From Kitasatospora cheerisanensis KCTC 2395 (GTDB lineage: Bacteria > Actinomycetota > Actinomycetes > Streptomycetales > Streptomycetaceae): a DNA stretch of 64,000 nt. The notes below the pieces were generated by a model, which searched no databases, was not told where the DNA came from, and was given only the letters and a program-made list of their open reading frames with translations. Where the stretch lies: contig NZ_KK853997.1 of NCBI RefSeq assembly GCF_000696185.1, positions 4,010,410-4,074,409 of the forward strand. The letters are read 5' to 3'. Below are positions 57,563-64,000 of the stretch, in pieces (positions within the stretch are counted from its first letter, which is position 1; every line of letters begins with the position of its first letter). The translations under genes were made by a program, and so were the position numbers.

Positions 57563-57853
57563 TCAGTGGGTGTCCGGGCGCAGGACCTTGGTCCGCAGAA
57601 CCGACTCGCTCAGGCTGAGCTGGCGGTCGAGCTCCTTGACGACCTCGGGCGTGGCCTTGAGGTCGATGACCGAGTAGATGCCCTCGGACTGCTTGTTGAT
57701 CTCGTACGCCAGGCGACGACGGCCCCAGGTGTCGATCTTCTCAACCTTGCCGCCGCCGGTGCGGACGACGTTGAGGAAACCTTCGATCAGGGGGGCGACA
57801 GCGCGCTCCTCGACCGACGGGTCCAGGATCACCATCAGTTCGTAGTGACGCAT
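57563..57853 (-). CDS. rpsF: 30S ribosomal protein S6
   Basis: A 96-residue protein: [39 protein letters not shown] and [20 protein letters not shown] are typical. S6 pairs with S18 in the 30S platform. The ATG at 57853 has the strongest ribosome binding site of the window, AAAGGAGGTGG (57861-57871). It leads the rpsF-ssb-rpsR-rplI operon; the parS-like site lies between it and ssb. Confidence 0.97.
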   Translation of the reverse strand: MRHYELMVILDPSVEERAVAPLIEGFLNVVRTGGGKVEKIDTWGRRRLAYEINKQSEGIYSVIDLKATPEVVKELDRQLSLSESVLRTKVLRPDTH

Positions 57854-58092
57854 GTGTAACCCACCTCCTTTGGACTCAACGGCCACGGTCTCTCCGTGGC
57901 AGGAGGGTTGTGCGCGTCAGCACCGGCGGGTCAGGGCACTGCGAACACGCCCCTACACCAGTGCAGAGGGGCCAGCCTACCGGGTGAGCCGACCGACGGA
58001 CAAAACACCGGGATTCCGGGGTTGTCACTTCGGTCACATCGGTCGCAATCTGGACAGAACGAACGTTCCCTCCACCACGGGAGGTGGGTCCT

Positions 58093-58398
58093 ATGGCGCA
58101 GAACGTCCACCGGCCGCAGTTCACCCTCAACACCGACGGCAATCCGCACCCGCGGGAGAACGCCCTCGTCGGTGTGACCTGCATCCTCGGCGCGATCGCC
58201 TTCGTCACCTCGTTCTTCTACCACCTGCACCTGCTCAGCTCCTGGACCGGACTGGCCGGGATCATCACCGGAATGATCGGCCTGTTCGTCTCGGTGACCA
58301 CCGCCGAGCGCTTCCTGGTGGTGATCGGCACCGGCGCCGCCGCGTTCGGCCTCTTCCTGGGAGTGGCGCACGGCGGGCTCTTCGGGGGCGTGTGGTGA
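58093..58398 (+). CDS. small membrane protein
   Basis: A 101-residue protein with three hydrophobic helices: VGVTCILGAIAFVTSFFYH, WTGLAGIITGMIGLFVSV and FLVVIGTGAAAFGLFLGVAH, after a polar N-terminus (MAQNVHRPQFTLNTDGNPHP). I do not assign a family name. A GAGGTG site lies six bases before the ATG. It is divergent from rpsF and precedes femX by 185 bp, a position I recall as conserved in Streptomyces. Confidence 0.75.
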   Translation: MAQNVHRPQFTLNTDGNPHPRENALVGVTCILGAIAFVTSFFYHLHLLSSWTGLAGIITGMIGLFVSVTTAERFLVVIGTGAAAFGLFLGVAHGGLFGGVW

Positions 58399-58541
58399 CC
58401 CCCGCGCGCGGGGTCGGGTGAGCCCGCCCGCGAACGCACCACCTCCGCCGCCCTCCCGGTCAGCACCTGTGTCAGCAGGTCCGATCGGGAGGGCATCACC
58501 ATGTCGGACCGCGTCCCGGCCGAATCGGACCATTCGGGCGA

Positions 58542-58547
58542 TAGGGT
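58542..58547 (+). promoter_or_regulatory. possible -10 box of femX
   Basis: TAGGGT lies 36 bases before the femX ATG, giving a short leader that contains an AGGAGGAGC ribosome binding site. Confidence 0.4.
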
Positions 58548-58583
58548 CACCCTGGGTAAGTCTGACGAGGAGGAGCACGGAGC

Positions 58584-59702
58584 ATGAGCCTGCGTCTGCG
58601 GACGATCACGCGTGAGGAACACCTGGCCTTCGTGCAGAGCCGGCCGTCGGCCAGCCACATGCAGGTGCCGTCCTGGGCGGACGTCAAGGCGGAGTGGCGC
58701 GCCGAGAGCCTGGGCTGGTTCGACGCCTCCGGCGAGCTGGTCGGCGCCGGGCTGGTGCTCTACCGCCAGCTGCCCAAGGTGAAGCGCTACCTGGCGTACC
58801 TGCCGGAGGGACCGGTCATCGACTGGTTCGACCCGGACCTGGACCGCTGGCTGAAGCCGATGCTGGCGCACCTGAAGTCGCAGGGCGCGTTCTCGGTGAA
58901 GATGGGCCCGCCGGTGGTGGTCCGCCGCTGGGAGGCCTCCACCATCAAGGAGGCGATCGCCTCCAAGGAGGCCAAGCGGCTGCGCGACGTCGAACCCGAC
59001 TGGTCCGAGCCGCGCGCCCTGGAGGCCGCCGAGCGCCTGCGCCGCTCCGGCTGGCTGCAGGGCGAGGACGGCGGCGCCGGCTTCGGCGACGTCCAGCCCC
59101 GCTACGTGTTCCAGGTCCCGCTCGGCGGCCGCTCGCTGGACGACGTGCAGCGCGGCTTCAACCAGCTGTGGCGGCGCAACATCAAGAAGGCCGAGAAGAG
59201 CGGCGTCGAGGTCGTCCAGGGCAGCTACGAGGACCTCGCGGTCTTCCACAAGCTGTACGTGGTCACCGCCGAGCGCGACCACTTCACCCCCCGGCCGCTG
59301 TCCTACTTCCAGCGGATGTGGAAGGCGCTCACCGCCGAGGACCCCAACCGGATGCGGCTGTACATCGCGTACCACGAGGGCGAGGCGCTGGCCGCCACCA
59401 CGATGCTCACCGTCGGTGAGCACGTCTGGTACTCCTACGGCGCCTCCGCCAACCACAAGCGCGAGGTGAAGCCGTCCAACGCCGTCCAGTGGCGGATGAT
59501 CCGGGACTCCTACGCGCTCGGCGCCAGCGTCTACGACCTGCGCGGCATCAGCGACACCCTCGACGAGGACGACCACCTGTTCGGCCTGATCCAGTTCAAG
59601 GTCGGCACCGGCGGACAGGCCGCGGAGTACCTCGGCGAGTGGGACTACCCGCTCAACAAGCTGCTGCACAAGGCACTCGACCTCTACATGTCGCGCCGCT
59701 GA
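58584..59702 (+). CDS. femX: FemX-type peptidyltransferase (peptidoglycan bridge)
   Basis: A 372-residue Fem/MurM-family enzyme with two GNAT-like subdomains and no coiled-coil insertion. It adds the first amino acid (glycine in Streptomyces) to the peptidoglycan stem from aminoacyl-tRNA. Segments: SRPSASHMQVPSWADVK, GFNQLWRRNIKKAEKSGVEV, SNAVQWRMIRDSYALGA and VYDLRGISDTLDEDD with the FemABX tail GLIQFKVGTGG. AGGAGGAGC precedes the ATG. The alanine-racemase-like gene follows after 32 bp, so both probably act in cell-wall synthesis. Confidence 0.93.
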   Translation: MSLRLRTITREEHLAFVQSRPSASHMQVPSWADVKAEWRAESLGWFDASGELVGAGLVLYRQLPKVKRYLAYLPEGPVIDWFDPDLDRWLKPMLAHLKSQGAFSVKMGPPVVVRRWEASTIKEAIASKEAKRLRDVEPDWSEPRALEAAERLRRSGWLQGEDGGAGFGDVQPRYVFQVPLGGRSLDDVQRGFNQLWRRNIKKAEKSGVEVVQGSYEDLAVFHKLYVVTAERDHFTPRPLSYFQRMWKALTAEDPNRMRLYIAYHEGEALAATTMLTVGEHVWYSYGASANHKREVKPSNAVQWRMIRDSYALGASVYDLRGISDTLDEDDHLFGLIQFKVGTGGQAAEYLGEWDYPLNKLLHKALDLYMSRR

Positions 59703-59734
59703 GCACACGTCGGAACTCTTACGGGGAGAACGCG

Positions 59735-60766
59735 ATGACCTTGACGATGTACGTGGACGGCGGCCGCTGGCGGGCGCACCAGCGCGGGCTGCTGGCCGAG
59801 TTCCCCGGGCTGGTCCCGGTCGCCAAGGGCAACGGCTACGGCTTCGGGAACCGTCGGCTCGCCGAGGAGGCCGACCGGCTGGGCAGCCCGCTGCTGGCCG
59901 TCGGCACCGTGGACGAGGCGGCGGCGGTGGCCGACGCCTTCCCCGGCGACCTGCTGGTGCTCACCCCGTGCCGGGTCGGCGAGCCCGAGGTCGAGCTGCC
60001 GGCCGGCCGGGTGGTCCGCACCGTCGCCCACCCCGAGGCGCTGGCCGCGCTGCCGGCCGGCACCCGGGTGGTGGTGGAGTGCATGACCAGCATGCGGCGG
60101 CACGGCATCCGGGCCGTCGACCTGCCCGAACTGCCGGTCGGCCACCTGGAGCTGGAGGGCTTCGCGCTGCACCTGCCGCTGGACCGGCCGGACGGCTCCG
60201 ACCCGGTGGACGAGGTGTCCGATTGGGTCCGGGCGATCGGCGCGGCCGGGCACCCGGACCGCACCGTCTACCTCAGCCACCTGGCCGCCAAGGACGTGCT
60301 GCGGCTGGGCGGGCGCCACCCCGGCACCGAGTTCCGCTCCCGGATCGGCACCCGGCTGTGGCTCGGCGACGTGGCGGCGCTGTCCTCCCGGGCCACCGTC
60401 CTGGACGTCACCCCGATCGGCCGCGGCGAGCGCTACGGCTACCGGCAGCACAAGGCCCCGTCCGACGGCCACCTGCTGGTGGTCACCGGCGGCACCGCGC
60501 ACGGCGTCGGCCTGGAGGCCCCCAAGTACGTGCACGGGATACTGCCGCGCGCCAAGGGGCTGGCCCGGGCCGGCCTGGCCACCGTGAACCGGACCCTCTC
60601 CCCGTACTCCTGGCAGGGCAAGCAGCTCTGGTTCGCCGAGCCGCCGCACATGCAGGTGTCGATCCTGTTCCTGCCCGGCGAGCTCAAGCCGCCCGCGGTC
60701 GGCGACGAGCTCCCGCTGACGGTCCGTCACACCACCACCCACTTCGACCGGGTGGTGGAACGCTGA
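59735..60766 (+). CDS. alanine racemase-like PLP enzyme
   Basis: A 343-residue PLP-binding protein with the alanine racemase N-terminal TIM-barrel motif LVPVAKGNGYGFGNRRLAEE, whose lysine binds PLP. ECMTSMRRHGIRAVD and GYRQHKAPSDGHLLVV follow. The C-terminal beta domain is shorter than in canonical Alr and the typical catalytic tyrosine motif is not clear, so racemase activity is uncertain. Its place after femX suggests a cell-wall or D-amino-acid role. GGGGAG precedes the ATG by six bases. Confidence 0.8.
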   Translation: MTLTMYVDGGRWRAHQRGLLAEFPGLVPVAKGNGYGFGNRRLAEEADRLGSPLLAVGTVDEAAAVADAFPGDLLVLTPCRVGEPEVELPAGRVVRTVAHPEALAALPAGTRVVVECMTSMRRHGIRAVDLPELPVGHLELEGFALHLPLDRPDGSDPVDEVSDWVRAIGAAGHPDRTVYLSHLAAKDVLRLGGRHPGTEFRSRIGTRLWLGDVAALSSRATVLDVTPIGRGERYGYRQHKAPSDGHLLVVTGGTAHGVGLEAPKYVHGILPRAKGLARAGLATVNRTLSPYSWQGKQLWFAEPPHMQVSILFLPGELKPPAVGDELPLTVRHTTTHFDRVVER

Positions 60767-60779
60767 GGCGCCGCCGTTG

Positions 60780-60824
60780 AACGGCGAAGCCCGACCACCG
60801 GAGAGGTGGGCGGGCTTCGCCGTT
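60780..60824. terminator. terminator between alr-like and GT87 genes
   Basis: AACGGCGAAGCCCG pairs with CGGGCTTCGCCGTT; an inner CCACC/GGTGG stem extends it. It separates convergent genes. Confidence 0.85.
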
Positions 60825-60840
60825 CGCGGGGCGGGGCTGG

Positions 60841-62400
60841 CTACTTGGCCTGCGGGTGCGCCTCGGGCTCGGGATCGGGGTCGGGCGCCAGCCAGTCGAC
60901 CTCGCTGTGCGGGGCGTACTCGGCGTAGCCGGCGTCCTCGCGCAGGCCGCGGGCGGAGCCGAGCACGAACCGGTCCGGGGCGCCGTCCAGCACGCCGCCC
61001 GACGGGTCGTCACTTCCGTCCCAGCGCACCGGGTCGCGGTCCGGGTAGAGGATGTCGCGGACCACCAGGTAGCAGATGTACAGGGTGCCGACCAGGTGCA
61101 GGGCGATCGCGAAGTGGTACCACTGCTGGTCGATGCCGTGGTGCTTGCCGTCGCTGATGTTGGCCAGGTACGACCAGACGCCGAGGAAGTACAGCACCTC
61201 GCAGGCCTGCCAGATCAGGAAGTCCCGCCAGCGCGGCCGGGCCAGCACCGCCAGCGGGATCAGCCAGAGCACGTACTGCGGCGAGTACACCTTGTTGGTC
61301 AGCACGAACGCGGCGACCACCAGGAAGGCCAGCTGCGCGAAGCGCGGGCGGCGCGGGGCGCTGATCGCCAGCCAGCCGACCGCCAGGCAGCAGCCCACCA
61401 GCAGGAAGGCGATCCAGGTGTTCAGGGACTCCAGGTGCTGCCCGTTGCGGACGGCCTGCATCAGGATCAGCCAGAACGAGCCGTAGTCCTCGGTGCGGAC
61501 CTGGCTGAAGCTGTAGAAGGTCAGCCAGCCCTTCCAGTTGGCCAGCATGATCGGCACGTTGACCACCAGCCAGGCGCCGGCCGTGCCGCCGAACACCATC
61601 CCGAGCTCCCGCCACTTGCCGGCCCGCAGGCACAGCACCAGCAGCGGGCCGAGCAACAGCACCGGGTACAGCTTGGCGGCGGTGGCCAGTCCGATGAACA
61701 CACCCGCCCAGACCGGCCGGGAACCCGACCAGTACGCCATCGCCACCGCGGTCAGCGCCACCGCCAGCAGGTCCCAGTTGATGGTGGCGTTCAGCGCCAG
61801 GCAGGGCGCGAGGGCGAACAGCAGCGCGTCCCACGGGCGCCTGCGCTGGGCGCGCGAGGTGGCGACCACCGCGATCACCGCGCAGATCATCAGCATTCCG
61901 GCGTTGACCAGCCAGAACCACTGCTCACGGCTCATCAGGTCGCCGTTGTGGGTGGTCAGCCAGGCCGCGATCTGCATGAACAGACCGGTCAGCACCGGGT
62001 ACTCCAGGTACTGCATGTCCGGCGAGCCCTGCGGAATCGGATCCAGGTACGGGCGGCCGCCGTCCGCGAAGCCGCGACCCGAGAACAGGTGCGGGATGTC
62101 GCTGTAACAGGCCTTCGTGTACTGGGTGGTGGCCCCGTGGAACCAGCCGTCGGCGTAGCACGGCGCCTTCTGGAACAGGCCCACCAGGTACGTGGCGATG
62201 ACGACCAGCGCCAGGAACTTGGCCGGCGTCCACCAGGACACCCCGAGCAGCGCCCGCCGCCCGGGCGGACCGCCCAGCAGCTCGCTGCCGGCCTCCGAGA
62301 CCGGGTCCTCGTCCGCGGGCACCACCACGGTGTTCGGCAGCGGACCGGGCGCCGGGGCCGGACCGGGCGGAGAGGTCTCGTCACGCAGGCTGGACGTCAT
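60841..62400 (-). CDS. GT87 family polyprenol-linked glycosyltransferase
   Basis: A 519-residue membrane protein with about ten helices, e.g. FLALVVIATYLVGLFQKAP, GMLMICAVIAVVATSR, ALFVLAL-like AFVLTNKVYSPQYVLWLIPL. DMQYLEYPVLTGLF and NATINWDLLAVAL carry the conserved acidic residues of GT-C enzymes. GT87 members (e.g. PimE) transfer mannose from polyprenyl phosphate to lipomannans. ATGs at 62400 and 62409 are possible. The basic cytoplasmic tail is Asp/Pro-rich. Precise acceptor unknown. Confidence 0.85.
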   Translation of the reverse strand: MTSSLRDETSPPGPAPAPGPLPNTVVVPADEDPVSEAGSELLGGPPGRRALLGVSWWTPAKFLALVVIATYLVGLFQKAPCYADGWFHGATTQYTKACYSDIPHLFSGRGFADGGRPYLDPIPQGSPDMQYLEYPVLTGLFMQIAAWLTTHNGDLMSREQWFWLVNAGMLMICAVIAVVATSRAQRRRPWDALLFALAPCLALNATINWDLLAVALTAVAMAYWSGSRPVWAGVFIGLATAAKLYPVLLLGPLLVLCLRAGKWRELGMVFGGTAGAWLVVNVPIMLANWKGWLTFYSFSQVRTEDYGSFWLILMQAVRNGQHLESLNTWIAFLLVGCCLAVGWLAISAPRRPRFAQLAFLVVAAFVLTNKVYSPQYVLWLIPLAVLARPRWRDFLIWQACEVLYFLGVWSYLANISDGKHHGIDQQWYHFAIALHLVGTLYICYLVVRDILYPDRDPVRWDGSDDPSGGVLDGAPDRFVLGSARGLREDAGYAEYAPHSEVDWLAPDPDPEPEAHPQAK

Positions 62401-62508
62401 GGCGCACATACTGCCGCACCCTCGGCCCCAACCGAAGAGGGGCACGAGATCGCCTTCGCGATCGCGCGCCCCTCTGTGGTGATTCCGCCGGGATTCGGTC
62501 GGTGCGGG

Positions 62509-64000
62509 CTACTGGCCGGTGACCCCGGCCAGGTTGCCGCCGCCCCCGCCACCGCCTCCGCCGCCGCCCGTGCCCGGGCTGCCGCTCGCGCTCTCGCTCG
62601 GGCTCTTGCTCGGCCGGCCCGGACTCTTGCTCGGCCCGCAGTAGTTGAAGATGCAGGTCGAGCTGGTGCTCGGGTGCGGCGAGGCCGGACCCTCCGGGGA
62701 CTTCGAGGCGGTGGGCTCGGCCGGCGCACTCGGCTGCTCCGCCGAGGCCGAGGCCGAGGCCGACGCGGACGGGCTGATCGGCGCACCGGAGGAGTCGACC
62801 TCCTGGCCCCACGGCTCCGGGTTCGGGAAGTCCTGCACCGGGGTGTCCTTCAGCGCCGCCTTCATGTAGCGGGTGAAGATGTCGGTCGGGAAGTCACCAC
62901 CGTGCACGGACTCGTGGTTCGCGGTGCCGTTCAGCGACAGCAGCTTGGGGTTGCCGGCCTCCTCGCGCCACATGCCGACCGCGGTGGACAGCTGCGGGGT
63001 GTACCCCACCCACCAGGCCGAGGTGCCGGCGTCGGTGGTGCCGGTCTTGCCGGCCACCGGCCGTCCCAGCGCGTTGGTCTTGTTGCCGGTGCCGTTCTTG
63101 GCCACGTTCTCCAGCACGTCGGTGATGTTGTCGGCGACCGCCTGCTCCAGCACCTTCTTCGGCTGGCTCTTGGTGAAGTTCGGCTGCTCGGTGCCGTTGT
63201 AGACCAGCTTCGCCACCGAGTACGGGTCGTTCTGCTGACCGCGGGCCGCGAACACTGAGTAGGCCGAGGCCATCCGGATCGAGCTCGGGTGCGAGGTGCC
63301 CAGCGGGAAGGTGATGGTCGAGGACGGCTCCAGGCTGCTCGGCAGCAGACCCATCGCGGTGACCATGTTCTCCACGTTCTTGCCGCCCACGTCCTGGCCG
63401 AGCTGCACGAACGGGACGTTGTACGACCACTGCATGGCCTTCTTCAGCGTCACGTAGCCGGGCTTGCCCGGGCTGTCGTTGCGCTGCTTGTACGGCTTGC
63501 CGTCGTCGCCCATCAGCGGCTTGCCGTCCTTGGAGTAGATCGGCGACAGGTTGTCCGCCAGGTACAGCGAGTCCTGGTTGATCTGGGTCGGCTGGCCGTT
63601 CGCGCCGGTCTTGGTCAGCACGCCGGTCTGCATCGCGGTGGCGAGCACGAACGGCTTGAAGGTCGAGCCGACCGGGACCTTGGAGTCCGCGTTGTTGCTG
63701 TAGTGGCCGTTCTCGATGCCGTCGCCGCCGTAGATCGCCACGATCGCGCCGTCACCGGGCACCACCGAGGCGGCGCCGACCTGCACGAACTTGTCCGCCT
63801 CGCGCTTGCTCGGGTCCAGCGACTCGGACTTGACCTGGTCCACGGCCGTCTTCAGGGCGTCCACCTTGTCCTTCTGGAAGGTGGTGTAGATCTGGTAGCC
63901 GCCACGGGCCAGCTTGGCCTCGGTGATCGTCTTGTCCTTGGCCATGATGAACTGCGTGGCGGTGTCGACCAGGTAGGAGACCTCGCCGTTCATGCTCGCC
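62509..64000 (-). CDS. class A penicillin-binding protein (3' end only)
   Basis: The C-terminal ~497 residues of a bifunctional PBP1a-type protein; the N-terminal transglycosylase and membrane anchor lie beyond the window. Transpeptidase motifs are intact: SxxK in VPVGSTFKPFVLATA, SxN in MQWSYNVPFVQL, and KTG in VAGKTGTTDAGTSAWWVG. The tail is long, Ser/Pro/Ala-rich with SASASASASA stretches and ends in poly-Gly then NLAGVTGQ. It makes and crosslinks peptidoglycan; near the femX block it fits a cell-wall cluster. Confidence 0.92.
   Translation of the reverse strand, partial: ASMNGEVSYLVDTATQFIMAKDKTITEAKLARGGYQIYTTFQKDKVDALKTAVDQVKSESLDPSKREADKFVQVGAASVVPGDGAIVAIYGGDGIENGHYSNNADSKVPVGSTFKPFVLATAMQTGVLTKTGANGQPTQINQDSLYLADNLSPIYSKDGKPLMGDDGKPYKQRNDSPGKPGYVTLKKAMQWSYNVPFVQLGQDVGGKNVENMVTAMGLLPSSLEPSSTITFPLGTSHPSSIRMASAYSVFAARGQQNDPYSVAKLVYNGTEQPNFTKSQPKKVLEQAVADNITDVLENVAKNGTGNKTNALGRPVAGKTGTTDAGTSAWWVGYTPQLSTAVGMWREEAGNPKLLSLNGTANHESVHGGDFPTDIFTRYMKAALKDTPVQDFPNPEPWGQEVDSSGAPISPSASASASASAEQPSAPAEPTASKSPEGPASPHPSTSSTCIFNYCGPSKSPGRPSKSPSESASGSPGTGGGGGGGGGGGNLAGVTGQ

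Overview
The window is high-GC actinobacterial chromosome. GTG starts are frequent, coding regions are tightly packed, genes overlap by TGATG or ATGA, and many genes have a TANNNT box 6-9 nt before the start codon. The families present (Lsr2, bacterial proteasome activator Bpa, FemX, two mycothiol-dependent isomerase-type proteins, DUF2617/DUF3151/DUF3152/DUF6457) point to Streptomycetaceae (Streptomyces or Kitasatospora). I see no insertion sequence, prophage, CRISPR array or biosynthetic gene cluster; it reads as core chromosome.

Layout: 0-8.4 kb holds the end of an aminotransferase gene, DUF2617, a damaged spermidine-synthase-like gene, a SRPBCC protein, pyrE, DedA, fba, DUF3151 and a DUF3152 metalloprotease-like protein. 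8.4-10.9 kb holds two adjacent SUKH-4-type proteins, the second with a deaminase-like C-terminus, and a sterol-carrier/maleylpyruvate-isomerase-type protein. 10.9-26.1 kb is a purine region (purSQL, purC, purD) with lsr2, two identical tRNA-Gly genes, an ABC exporter with a DesKR-like two-component system, a dimethylformamidase-like protein, a membrane protein that resembles an M48 peptidase without its catalytic motif, and a SLATT protein. 26-32.9 kb is a mixed block (GntR regulator, nitrilase, MFS, M64 peptidase, XRE regulator). 32.9-43.6 kb carries a branched-chain 2-oxoacid dehydrogenase E1a-E1b-E2 operon divergent from a NarL/DevR-type regulator, then an APH-type kinase, two Ser/Thr kinases, Bpa and a coiled-coil surface protein. 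43.7-52.6 kb has a quinone oxidoreductase, a K+ channel with an RCK domain, a molybdenum-cofactor set (moeA, mobA-like), an MBL hydrolase, manA, an Eis-like acetyltransferase and a RibD/DHFR-like reductase. 52.6-64 kb is an origin-proximal type block: dnaB, MATE, rplI-rpsR-ssb-rpsF, a small membrane protein, femX, an alanine-racemase-like gene, a GT87 glycosyltransferase and a class A PBP (cut by the window end).

Three themes cut across the genes. (1) Three identical 14-bp palindromes GTTCCACGTGGAAC lie in intergenic DNA and fit the ParB-binding parS pattern, and the dnaB upstream region carries a cluster of DnaA-box sequences; together with the replication, ribosome and cell-wall genes this suggests the oriC-proximal half of the chromosome. 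(2) At least nine apparent frameshifts, all losses of one base at G/C-rich runs, break seven genes including moeA and the 2-oxoacid dehydrogenase E2. This looks like a sequencing or assembly artefact for most of them, although the spermidine-synthase-like gene also lacks catalytic motif residues and may be a true pseudogene. (3) Many genes appear to be transcribed leaderlessly.

Functional links: pyrE and the pur genes supply nucleotides; fba and manA serve sugar-phosphate metabolism; rpsF-ssb-rpsR-rplI and dnaB serve translation and replication; femX, the racemase-like gene, GT87 and PBP serve the cell envelope; Bpa next to two transmembrane kinases suggests, without proof, a link between signalling and proteasomal degradation.
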